A DNA stretch of 24,092 bases. It comes from an uncultured Pirellulales bacterium. Its GTDB lineage: Bacteria > Planctomycetota > Planctomycetia > Pirellulales > Lacipirellulaceae. Made by a program: the position numbers and the translations under genes. Shown here piece by piece: positions 1 through 6,874 of this stretch (position 1 is the first letter of the stretch; each line of letters opens with the position of its first letter). The stretch lies in assembly GCA_947258835.1 (NCBI GenBank), contig CAMYJY010000003.1:1-24092 (forward strand), in the 5' to 3' direction. Under the pieces are notes generated by a model. The model ran no database searches and was not told the origin of the DNA. It saw only the letters and a program-made list of their open reading frames with translations.

Positions 1-188
1 CAGTCGGACAAACGCACGATCGCTACGTCCGGATTGTCGGTCAACCACGTGTTGGGCGCATCATCCAAGGTGACAAAAACTAGTTTTTCGCCGGCGACAC
101 CACACTTGTGCTGGAGAACATCAATGTACAAATTGGTGAAGCTGTGGTTGCTAGGACCGACAACGAGATGTTTTTCGTCAAAGCGCAT
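1..188 (-). CDS. Partial gene running off the left edge, unknown function
   Basis: A leftward frame is open from an ATG at 188 to the window edge, giving 62 codons with no stop. The translation reads like real protein: it starts MRFDEKHLVVG and contains VFVTLDDAPNTWLTDN and VAIVRL. I do not recognise the family. The frame also stays open upstream of the ATG, through WDGLRPFLQKLQ, so a TTG at 254 is a possible earlier start. No clear ribosome binding site decides between them. It is transcribed in the same direction as mutS, which ends 222 bases upstream of the ATG, with repeats in between. The 3' part lies outside the window, so no function is proposed. Confidence 0.5.
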   Translation of the reverse strand, partial: MRFDEKHLVVGPSNHSFTNLYIDVLQHKCGVAGEKLVFVTLDDAPNTWLTDNPDVAIVRLSD

Positions 189-284
189 CGTTGACTGCAG
201 TTTCTGCAAGAACGGCCGGAGGCCGTCCCAGCAGAAGTAAATTGATCTGAACAAAAGTGGATCGTGAAGTTGTCGCCCCCGCGC

Positions 285-343
285 AAACCGAGGGGAGCCA
301 AGCGGTGCGGCGACACAACCACGCATTTTCGAAATTTGCTGTA
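285..343. repeat. Truncated copy of a dispersed element (right end)
   Basis: These 59 bases match the right part of the element at 5626-5731. Shared parts are an AGGGGAGCCA block, a GTGCG block and an identical terminal CATTTTCGAAATTTGCTGTA. The copy has a deletion of a few bases in the middle, and I cannot align its left end with confidence. It lies between the unidentified partial gene and the end of mutS. Confidence 0.55.
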
Positions 344-360
344 AACGCTCCCTTTTTCCT

Positions 361-395
361 TTCTGAGATGGCGGCTTCCAGCCGCTATCTCAGAA
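361..395. repeat. Strong hairpin just downstream of mutS, shared with the rpoN leader
   Basis: Arms 361-376 and 380-395 pair over 16 bases, including one G-U pair, around a 3-base loop. The stem begins 16 bases after the mutS stop and could act as a terminator or RNA-stabilising structure. On the mutS-sense strand it is followed by an A-rich rather than a U-rich stretch, so it is not a standard intrinsic terminator. The core (AGATRGCGGCY, 3 bases, RGCCGCTATCT) recurs at 10318-10342, which suggests a small palindromic repeat family. Confidence 0.6.
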
Positions 396-410
396 AGTGC
401 AGATCATTAA

Positions 411-3146
411 CTAACGTGGGCGACCGTGGCCTGCTGCTGCCGGATCCGCCAGTTCGGCCTGCCAGCTTTGTACCAGTTGCTGCACCTCCAGGGGTGTCAG
501 ATCATTGAGTTTGGTGCCGCGGATCGTATCCAGCAGTGGGTGTTCGGCCGTTTCGAATAGCGTCATTTGTAGCGACTGCTGGGGCCGCTTCGCGGACTGC
601 TGGGGTGGGTCCACGCGGCGTTCCGCCGGATCCTCCAAGTCTCCGTCTTTCTTGTCGTGTGCAGCGTCTTGGCCATTATCCTGTTCTAGCTGGGCCAAAA
701 TCTCCTCCGCCCGTTGACTCACGGCCGCTGGCACGCCGGCCAACTGGGCCACGTGAATGCCATAACTCTTGTCCGCGGAGCCAGGGACGATTTTATGTAA
801 AAACACCACCTGGTTTTCCCATTCCTGGACCGCCACATTCCGATTGGCAACCCCGGGCAAACTCTCCTCCAGGCGGGTCAGCTCGTGGTAGTGCGTCGCA
901 AACAGCGTGCGGCAACCAATCTCGGTGTGCAGATACTCCACGATCGCCCAGGCCAACGACAGTCCATCATAAGTGCTGGTGCCGCGGCCAATCTCGTCCA
1001 AGATGACCAAGCTCCGCTCGGTGGCCGTGTTCAAAATCCGCGCCGCTTCGGTCATCTCGACCATAAAGGTACTCCGCCCCCGCGCCAAATCATCGCTGGC
1101 ACCGACCCGGGCAAAGATCCGATCGGCAATGCCGATCGTGGCCTCACGGGCCGGTACAAAACTACCCATCTGCCCCAGCAACGTGATCAGCGCCACCTGA
1201 CGAATGTAGGTGCTCTTGCCAGCCATATTGGGGCCGGTGATGAGGAGTTGCGAGGCGCGCGTTGCGGGGCGCGAGTTGGGTGCTTCTTGGCTTGGCTCGT
1301 AACTCGCAACTTGCGCCTCGCAACTTACCCCATTGGGTACAAACGTTCCCTCGCTCTCCGTAATATCCAGCACCGGGTGCCGGCCGTCCACGATTTCTAG
1401 GATCGGCTCGTTAACAATTTGCGGCCGCACGTAGTTGCGGGCGCGGGCCAGTTCGGCCAGGGCCGCCAGGACATCAATTTCTGCCAGGGCGTGGGCCGTT
1501 TGCTGTAAGCGGGGGGCCGCGGCGGCGACTAGCTCGCGGAGCTCGGCAAACATCTCCAGCTCAAGGTCCAGACACCGCTCCTCCGCCAGGAGGACCTTTT
1601 CTTCGTATTCCTTCAACTCCGGAGTGATGTAACGCTCGGCGTTTTTTAGGGTTTGTTTGCGAATAAATTCCGGCGGTACCTTGTCGCGATGGGCATGGGT
1701 CACTTCCAGGTAATACCCAAAAACCTTGTTGAAGCCGATCTTCATGCTGGGAATGCCCGTCTGCTCCGTGGCTCGGGCCTGGTACTGGGCCATCCACTGC
1801 TTGCCGCCCTGCAGCAGTTCCCGCTGCTGGTCGAGCTCTTCACGGAACCCCGGCCGGATAAAACCTCCGTCACGACTGGTCAGGGGGCAGTCCTCCACTA
1901 AGGCGGCCTCCAGCTGACTCCGCACGTCGGGGCACAGGTCAATCTGGGACTCCAACTGACGCAATCGCGCAGCGTGGCACCCCGCCAGTTGGGCCTTTAC
2001 CTGGGGCAGGCAGCTAAGTGTACGTGCGACAAAACTCAGGTCGCGGGGTGTGGCCCGGCCGGTCGTCACGCGGGCCAGCAGCCGCTGCATGTCATACGTG
2101 GAGGCGAGACCCTCGCGGAGCTGCTGGGTCTGCTGCGGGGCTGCGTGAAATTCGGCCACCGCATCCAGTCGGGCGTCAATCGATCGTGTGTCCGTTAGTG
2201 GACTGGCCAGCCACTCCCCTAACAGCCGCGCGCCGGTGGATGTCACCGTGCGGTCCATCACGCCCAGTAGCGACCCCGCCCGACTGCCGTCGCGAAGGGT
2301 TTGCGATAGTTCCAAACTCCGCCGCGTCGCCTCATCAATCTCCAAGCGGGAGCCCGCTTGGTAGGGGGTCAAACAGTCCACGTGGGCCAGCGACGTTTTT
2401 TGCGTTTCTTGCAGATACTCCAGCAGCGCTCCGGCAGCGGCCAGGGCCAAGTCGTCGCCACTTTCAAAACCAAAACCCTCCATCGACAGGGTGCCAAAAT
2501 GTTTTTGCAAAGCGGTGCTGGTGGCTTGCTTGCCAAAGGCCCAGCCCGGCCGCCGGGTGACGAGCCGGTCGGCCAGGAGTTCGGCCGGCACATCCTCCGT
2601 CCCTTCGGCCAACAAGATCTCGACCGGTGCCACGCGCGCCAATTCATCAGCCAGCCGCGCGGTCGGTACCACAGCCGCCTCAAACAGACCCGTCGAGATG
2701 TCAATCCAGGCCACGCCGCAATCCGGGGAAGTGGATTGTGGCGATGGGGCCACGGCCAGCAGATAGTTGCTGGTGTGCGGTTCCAGCAAGGCCTCGTCGG
2801 TGACTGTGCCCCGGCTGACAATCCGCGTGATGTCACGACGCACCAGGCCCTTGGCCTGGCGGGGGTCTTCGACCTGCTCGCAGACCGCGGCCCGCAGGCC
2901 GGCAGCAATGATTTTGGCCAGGTAACTATCCAGCTGGTGATGGGGGAAACCGGCCATGGCCACCGGGTTCTCCCCCTTGTCACGGCTGGTCAGCGAAAGA
3001 CCCAGCACCCGGGCCGCCACCTTGGCATCCTCGAAGAACAATTCGTAGAAGTCACCCATGCGAAACAGCAACAGCGCCTCACCGGCCGCCGCCTTGGCCT
3101 CGTGGTACTGCCGCATCATGGGGGTCTGAGAAGAAGTCGTCGCCAT
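411..3146 (-). CDS. mutS: DNA mismatch repair protein MutS
   Basis: MutS binds mismatches and small loops in new DNA and uses ATP to recruit MutL. The 911-residue product has the expected order. The N-terminal mismatch-binding domain carries the GDFYELFFEDA motif of the Phe-x-Glu mismatch reader. Connector, lever and clamp follow, then the ABC-type ATPase with Walker A GPNMAGKST (about residues 638-646), LVILDEIGRGTSTYDG (Walker B) and the ATHYHEL motif. The ATG at 3146 was preferred over a TTG one codon upstream. The length is slightly above the usual 850-880 because about 28 residues are inserted between FVPN and the Walker A strand; that insert is encoded by a heptamer repeat (1245-1328). 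The gene stands alone, with 540 bases of repeat-rich DNA separating it from fliG upstream. The identification is secure. Confidence 0.97.
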   Translation of the reverse strand: MATTSSQTPMMRQYHEAKAAAGEALLLFRMGDFYELFFEDAKVAARVLGLSLTSRDKGENPVAMAGFPHHQLDSYLAKIIAAGLRAAVCEQVEDPRQAKGLVRRDITRIVSRGTVTDEALLEPHTSNYLLAVAPSPQSTSPDCGVAWIDISTGLFEAAVVPTARLADELARVAPVEILLAEGTEDVPAELLADRLVTRRPGWAFGKQATSTALQKHFGTLSMEGFGFESGDDLALAAAGALLEYLQETQKTSLAHVDCLTPYQAGSRLEIDEATRRSLELSQTLRDGSRAGSLLGVMDRTVTSTGARLLGEWLASPLTDTRSIDARLDAVAEFHAAPQQTQQLREGLASTYDMQRLLARVTTGRATPRDLSFVARTLSCLPQVKAQLAGCHAARLRQLESQIDLCPDVRSQLEAALVEDCPLTSRDGGFIRPGFREELDQQRELLQGGKQWMAQYQARATEQTGIPSMKIGFNKVFGYYLEVTHAHRDKVPPEFIRKQTLKNAERYITPELKEYEEKVLLAEERCLDLELEMFAELRELVAAAAPRLQQTAHALAEIDVLAALAELARARNYVRPQIVNEPILEIVDGRHPVLDITESEGTFVPNGVSCEAQVASYEPSQEAPNSRPATRASQLLITGPNMAGKSTYIRQVALITLLGQMGSFVPAREATIGIADRIFARVGASDDLARGRSTFMVEMTEAARILNTATERSLVILDEIGRGTSTYDGLSLAWAIVEYLHTEIGCRTLFATHYHELTRLEESLPGVANRNVAVQEWENQVVFLHKIVPGSADKSYGIHVAQLAGVPAAVSQRAEEILAQLEQDNGQDAAHDKKDGDLEDPAERRVDPPQQSAKRPQQSLQMTLFETAEHPLLDTIRGTKLNDLTPLEVQQLVQSWQAELADPAAAGHGRPR
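1245..1328. repeat. In-frame array of 12 heptamers inside mutS
   Basis: The 84 bases divide exactly into twelve 7-base units. The left units are GAGTTGC, GAGGCGC, GCGTTGC, GGGGCGC and GAGTTGG. The right units are nearly their reverse complements: AACTCGC, AACTTGC, GCCTCGC, AACTTAC. The arms 1246-1258 and 1313-1325 form a perfect 13-base inverted repeat. Because 84 is a multiple of 3, the array adds 28 codons without breaking the frame. It sits just before the strand that leads into Walker A. Confidence 0.75.
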
Positions 3147-3216
3147 CAATACCGTGCCGCCGCGTCGTGCGCGTATTCTACATCGTCAGGGGCCCATGCG
3201 GCGCGCGCCGCAACCG

Positions 3217-3244
3217 CACATCAAATATCTCACATCTTACATAC
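3217..3244. repeat. Heptamer array, CACATCT type (4 units)
   Basis: Four consecutive 7-base units: CACATCA, AATATCT, CACATCT, TACATAC. The same word family forms the array at 4787-4821. It lies upstream of mutS. A TAGAAT-like -10 box on the mutS strand (3175-3180) is the only promoter hint in this spacer, and it lacks a good -35. Confidence 0.55.
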
Positions 3245-3367
3245 AAAGCCATAAAGGTGGGCTGCGCCCCAGCCTACCTTTCCGCAATTGCACCTATGCT
3301 ATCGAACAACCGCCGTTCTGGGCAGGGGGAGGTAAGAAAGCAGCTCAAGCGGGACTGGTTGGTCTGG

Positions 3368-3388
3368 ATTCCCGCCTGCCGCGGGAAT
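3368..3388. repeat. Palindromic intergenic repeat at the head of a tandem array
   Basis: ATTCCCGC (3368-3375), a 5-base loop and GCGGGAAT (3381-3388) form a perfect 8-base stem, preceded by TGG. A palindrome of this type (GGATTCCCGC-loop-GCGGGAATGAC) occurs widely between bacterial genes. A second copy with the same flanks is at 6765-6784. Confidence 0.7.
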
Positions 3389-3591
3389 GACGGAGAGAAA
3401 CGCGGGAATGACGGAGGGAAGTGCCGGGAATGACGGAGGGAAAGGCGGGAATGACGGAGGGAAAGGCGGGAATGACGGAGGGAGACGCGGGAATGACGGA
3501 GGGAAAGGTGGGAATGACGGAGGAAAACGCGGGCGTGACAGAGGAAAACGCGGGCGTGACGGAGGGAAGTGCGGGAGTAACAGAAGAAAAT
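3381..3591. repeat. 21-bp tandem array (10 units)
   Basis: Ten units start at 3381, 3402, 3423, 3445, 3466, 3487, 3508, 3529, 3550 and 3571, with consensus GCGGGAATGACGGAGGGAAA plus one base. All are 21 bases except the third, which has one extra base. The first unit is the right arm of the palindrome, so the array looks like an expansion of that half-element. Divergence increases to the right. Both strands can be read as a 7-residue repeat, but there is no start or ribosome site that makes coding likely. The 540-base spacer between mutS and fliG holds this array, the palindrome and the heptamers, and no convincing gene. Confidence 0.9.
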
Positions 3592-3686
3592 TGGTCCCCT
3601 GCAGCTGGTCGCTCGCGGAAGAGGCGCGTGCGTTGGTGTGGCCCAGCAAGACCTCAGCATGGCCCACTACCAGCGATCGTCGGTCC

Positions 3687-4679
3687 CTACTCGACCAGCT
3701 GCTCTTCTTCGCCGCTGGCGTTGATTTCCAGATCGCCCGAATCCTCCAAGCTGCGCACGACATCCACAATCTCTTGCTGCGTGGCCTCCACCAAGGAGAG
3801 CTTGACGGCCCCCGAATACTCCATTTCTTCCTTGAGCATCTCGCCCGCGCGCTGGGACATATTCGAAAAGACTTTTTCTTTTAGCTCGGGACTGGCCCCT
3901 TTGAGTGCCAGGGCCCACTTGGAATTTTCCACGTTTTTGAGCAGGGTTTGGATTTCCTTGTCGTTCAACTTGATCAGATCCTCAAAGACAAACATCAAGC
4001 GACGAATTTCTTCCACCAAGTTCGGGTCTTCTTGCGAAAGGTTTTCTAACAGCGCCCGTTCCGTGGCCCGGTCGGAAACATTGAGCATTTCCGCCACGGC
4101 CGACACGCCCCCCGTGTTTTCATAGCTTTGGCTCATCACGTTGGCCATCCGCTTTTCGAGTCCCCGTTCGACTTCTTCGATGATCTCGGGACTCGTTTGA
4201 CCCATGCCGGAAATCCGCTGGACCACTTGCAACTGGCGGTCGTTGGAGAGCCCGCTCAAAATCTCGGCGCCCGCAGCGGCCGGCAGATGCGAGAGGATCA
4301 AAGCAATGGTTTGCGGATGCTCGTCGATGATATAGGTCAGGATGTTTTGGCTGTCGATGTTCCTCAGAAACGAAAAAGGTACCGATTCAAAGGAATGGCG
4401 AATGTTGTCGATCGTATCACTGGCATTCTTACCCAGTGCCTTTTGCACCAACGACTTGGCCCGATCGATGCCGCCCGCATCCGTGCCGGCCGCACCGGGA
4501 TTGGATTCGGCGAATTCCAGAATCACTTGCTCCTGCAAGTCGGCTGTGACGGAATTTAAGCGGGCAATTTCAATAGAAACCTGCTCCACTTGCTTTTCGT
4601 CCAAACGTCCCATGATCCCGGCAGCTTCCTCTTCCGGAAGCGCGGTCAACAAAATGGCCGCTTTGCGAATATCAGACAT
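3687..4679 (-). CDS. fliG: Flagellar motor switch protein FliG
   Basis: FliG is the rotor protein of the switch complex at the cytoplasmic face of the flagellar base; its C-terminal domain meets the MotA stator. The 330-residue product has the usual full length and three domains. The N-terminal part (KAAILLTALPEE...) binds the MS ring. The middle domain carries the family signature EHPQTIA at residues 120-126. The C-terminal domain has MFVFEDLIKLND (229-240) and the charged helix that touches the stator. The ATG at 4679 is the family start. No other flagellar gene lies in the window, so fliG is separated from any fli/flh operon here. The spacers on both sides carry repeats. Confidence in the family is very high. 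Confidence 0.96.
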   Translation of the reverse strand: MSDIRKAAILLTALPEEEAAGIMGRLDEKQVEQVSIEIARLNSVTADLQEQVILEFAESNPGAAGTDAGGIDRAKSLVQKALGKNASDTIDNIRHSFESVPFSFLRNIDSQNILTYIIDEHPQTIALILSHLPAAAGAEILSGLSNDRQLQVVQRISGMGQTSPEIIEEVERGLEKRMANVMSQSYENTGGVSAVAEMLNVSDRATERALLENLSQEDPNLVEEIRRLMFVFEDLIKLNDKEIQTLLKNVENSKWALALKGASPELKEKVFSNMSQRAGEMLKEEMEYSGAVKLSLVEATQQEIVDVVRSLEDSGDLEINASGEEEQLVE

Positions 4680-4728
4680 AGCATGCGATCAGCTGAGAAC
4701 CGAAAAATTGTCGCGCAACACAGGATGA

Positions 4729-4755
4729 CAGAGCCCGCCCCCGGCTCGAACGGGG
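4729..4755. repeat. Dispersed GC-rich repeat, intergenic copy
   Basis: These 27 bases (CAGAGCCCGCCCCCGGCT and on) match 14834-14860, inside the dNTPase gene, at 25 of 27 positions in the same orientation. This copy lies 50 bases upstream of the fliG start. Confidence 0.6.
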
Positions 4756-4786
4756 CCACGCCAGGGGGCAAGGTATGACTGGAGAT

Positions 4787-4821
4787 CACATCACAAATCT
4801 CACATCTAACATCTCACATCC
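4787..4821. repeat. Heptamer array, CACATCT type (5 units)
   Basis: Five exact-register 7-base units: CACATCA, CAAATCT, CACATCT, AACATCT, CACATCC. The first three correspond almost base for base to the array at 3217-3244. The 267-base spacer between fliG and the QueD-like gene (4680-4946) otherwise holds only the GC-rich repeat at 4729-4755. Confidence 0.65.
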
Positions 4822-4946
4822 CTAGGTCGTCTCGTCCTGCATCGCGCCTACCATCGAGATCGGCCGCAGCGACTGGGGGACTTGAGAGGAGTTTAACGAT
4901 CGGGCGGCGCGGGAGCAGCTGGCAGTCTTTGTGCTGGCACGTGGTG

Positions 4947-5435
4947 TCAGGTGCCAGGCAGCTCGCAGATACCCCACTGGCCGTCGCATTCATCCACTTC
5001 GATCGTGAGTGCCAAGTCACCCCGCCGCACCCCCAGCGCTGCCAGCAGCTGCTGGCCGATGTGCTCTGCTAGCAATTCCGCAGTGGTATTGGCTACGGGC
5101 AGCAGCACGCAATCTGGGCGGGGAAACACCCAACGGCGTGAGCCATGGGTGACTTCCACTTCCTGCTCACCCGCCTGCACGCGTATCGTCGGATGCTGGG
5201 TCGGCAAGAGCATGCGGTGGTCCAACCGATCGACAATTCCCTGCAGGGCGTCCCGCAAGCGAATGAAGTCGATCACGTACTGATTCGCATCCAGCGGACC
5301 TCGCACCTCGGCGGCCACATGATAGTTATGCCCATGCAAGGGCTCGCACGTATCGCCAGCGTAGGTAATAAAATGCGCGGCACTGAACACGAGCCGTTCT
5401 TTTTCAATTCGTACTCGGAAGGAAGAGGCCATCAT
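4947..5435 (-). CDS. queD: 6-pyruvoyltetrahydropterin synthase / QueD-family protein
   Basis: This T-fold family acts on dihydroneopterin triphosphate, forming either 6-carboxytetrahydropterin for queuosine (QueD) or a related pterin. The 162-residue product shows the zinc histidines in FSAAHF (H21) and HGH (H34, H36). The catalytic cysteine lies in C-x3-HGH (C30), followed by TTAELLAEHI and the late acidic stretch VDECDGQWGICE. The family begins close to MMASSFRVRIEKERLVFSAAHF, so I chose the ATG at 5435 (a second ATG follows at 5432). An upstream extension to 5525 is unconserved-looking. No other queuosine gene is nearby. A CitG-family gene lies upstream in the same direction, so a different pterin pathway is possible. 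The family is firm; the exact product is not. Confidence 0.85.
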   Translation of the reverse strand: MMASSFRVRIEKERLVFSAAHFITYAGDTCEPLHGHNYHVAAEVRGPLDANQYVIDFIRLRDALQGIVDRLDHRMLLPTQHPTIRVQAGEQEVEVTHGSRRWVFPRPDCVLLPVANTTAELLAEHIGQQLLAALGVRRGDLALTIEVDECDGQWGICELPGT

Positions 5436-5625
5436 CAGGGTCCGCCAGGGGAGTAAAAAAATTTTGCAGTGCAGGAAGCGGTCCAGCGATGCACGGGTTT
5501 TATTGATGTCTGCGCGGCCAATCAACCTACCGCTAGCATTTTGCTTGCCAAATACGGGCTTCCGTTGGGCGCCCTTGGCTCATTGGCAGCGCAGAGGTCA
5601 ATAGTGAACGAAGGGCAGCAGCACA

Positions 5626-5731
5626 CTACAGCAGCTTACGAAAACATGCGGTCGTGATCCACGTGAAAACCAAGGGGAGCCACGCAGTGCGACCCGCTGG
5701 CAGCACAACACATTTTCGAAATTTGCTGTAG
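5626..5731. repeat. MITE-like element with 19-bp terminal inverted repeats
   Basis: The ends 5626-5644 and 5713-5731 are inverted repeats matching at 16 of 19 positions; both begin CTACAGCA and end CGAAAA. The element is 106 bases and holds no gene. Its right half is repeated at 285-343. No clear target-site duplication is visible. It lies in the 344-base spacer (5436-5779) between the QueD-like gene and the CitG-family gene. The rest of that spacer shows only the heptamer array at its left-hand gene end. Confidence 0.6.
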
Positions 5732-5758
5732 AGGTTAGTCGCGCTGCCAAGCTTCGAA

Positions 5759-5800
5759 CTAGCCCCTAAATCCTAGTCCCTAGCCCCTAGCCCCTAGCCT
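5759..5800. repeat. Heptamer array, CTAGCCC type (6 units), overlapping the citG-family 3' end
   Basis: Six exact units: CTAGCCC, CTAAATC, CTAGTCC, CTAGCCC, CTAGCCC, CTAGCCT. On the gene strand the array supplies the last codons (LGARG) and the stop codon (5780-5782) of the CitG-family gene. Confidence 0.8.
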
Positions 5801-6700
5801 CTCCCCATAATACCTCACCGGCCACGTTAGTCGTCCTTCGCGAAGGAGCACGAATAATCCCGCCGCAATCAGGTCGGCCGTGGTACCCGGGTTCAGGCGA
5901 TGATCTGCGGCGCGGAGCCAGAAGTCAAAATCGGCGACTGCTTGGAAATCCAGCACGCCCTGACCCGTTTCGCCGGCCGCAACAATGCTGGCTGCACGCA
6001 GCGAAACTTGCTCAGCCTGTTCCTGGCCACACTTTCTGGCAATCAGACTGTCTGGATGCTCGGCCAGCAAAGTCAAAAAGGCCCGCACGATGGCCTCGCT
6101 CAGTGATACACCACGCAGCAGGCTGTCAGCAATGTGCTGGGCGGCAGCAAAGACCTGGGCATAATTGGTGACATATTGCCGCGCTATAAGATCCCGCTCG
6201 GCCGCTAACTGCATCACCTCCAGTGGCGTCAGTGGGGGGGCCGACTCGTCCCGGATGTCTGCCACGGCAACGTGGCCCAGCCCGGCCGGGTTGGCCACGC
6301 GCACGGCGTCGTAGATGTGTCTGGTGTCCTGCACCGTGAGTGATGTCAGCAGTGGGCCCAGGCCCTGGGAGAGCTCTACCTCACCGGGAACTGCTGCCAG
6401 TGGGGCCAGGAGCAAGAGCAGGCCCAGGTTGGTATTGGTGCCGACCATCTCTCGGGTCGCCACGGCGGCCTGCTGGATTGCGCGGCCCACACCCAAGGTG
6501 CCGACTTGCTCTAGCACCGGACCAATCACCGCCGCGCTGGTGACAAAGTCGGCATAGGTGAGATCCTCAAAATCGGCACCCCGATAAACATTGCCCGGCT
6601 TGGGGGCCGTGGCCTCCCAGATGCAAGCCAGCGTCGCGCAGGCGCCTACCGTGAGCGGTGATTGGCAGGGTCGGCTCAAATTAGTTTGTGGAACTTGCAT
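5780..6700 (-). CDS. Triphosphoribosyl-dephospho-CoA synthase family protein (CitG/MdcB-like)
   Basis: CitG and MdcB make 2'-(5''-triphosphoribosyl)-3'-dephospho-CoA, the precursor of the citrate or malonate lyase prosthetic group. The 306-residue product has the family signatures PKPGNVYRGADFEDL (residues 33-47), GTNTNLG (87-93) and a late TTADLIAAGLFV segment. No citrate or malonate lyase gene is present. CitG-like proteins are also known next to tetrahydromethanopterin-linked C1 genes in methylotrophs and planctomycetes, so a cofactor role of that kind is a reasonable alternative, although no fae, mch or fhc gene is in the window. The ATG at 6700 is the only good start. The last residues come from a heptamer repeat. 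The upstream spacer to the OleB-like gene holds the repeat at 6763-6838. Confidence 0.82.
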   Translation of the reverse strand: MQVPQTNLSRPCQSPLTVGACATLACIWEATAPKPGNVYRGADFEDLTYADFVTSAAVIGPVLEQVGTLGVGRAIQQAAVATREMVGTNTNLGLLLLLAPLAAVPGEVELSQGLGPLLTSLTVQDTRHIYDAVRVANPAGLGHVAVADIRDESAPPLTPLEVMQLAAERDLIARQYVTNYAQVFAAAQHIADSLLRGVSLSEAIVRAFLTLLAEHPDSLIARKCGQEQAEQVSLRAASIVAAGETGQGVLDFQAVADFDFWLRAADHRLNPGTTADLIAAGLFVLLREGRLTWPVRYYGERLGARG

Positions 6701-6762
6701 ACCCGTGTGTCTGCTGGCTACCCAAATCGTGATCGGCAGTTGGACGGCTGGCGAGGGTTACT

Positions 6763-6838
6763 GGATTCCCGCCTGCGCGGGAATGACGTGAGTGAACTAT
6801 GGGAATGACGTGGGTGAATTGCGGGAATGACTTACAGG
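6763..6838. repeat. Palindrome followed by a 22-bp tandem array (about 2.8 units)
   Basis: ATTCCCGC (6765-6772) and GCGGGAAT (6777-6784) pair around CTGC. The right arm starts a tandem array with units at 6777, 6799 and 6821, each containing GGGAATGAC. The layout is the same as at 3368-3591, but the unit is 22 bases and the filler sequence differs. Confidence 0.8.
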
Positions 6839-6874
6839 AGTCCGCTGACACTCCGCAGGTTCTTGCCAACATGA

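Noticed and set aside
361..395. Canonical intrinsic terminator for mutS
   Set aside because: The stem is strong but on the mutS strand it is followed by A-rich sequence, not by a U-run; kept only as a hairpin repeat.
2358..3254. Rightward open frame of about 298 codons opposite mutS
   Set aside because: It is antisense to highly conserved mutS codons; high GC leaves such frames open and the product has no family-like motifs.
3381..3591. CRISPR array
   Set aside because: The units are directly tandem with no unique spacers and no cas genes nearby.
3387..3884. Long rightward frame with Gly-Asn-Asp-Gly-Gly-Lys repeats
   Set aside because: It is the translation of the 21-bp array plus the antisense of fliG. 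All frames stay open because the unit is a multiple of three without stops, and there is no ribosome site.
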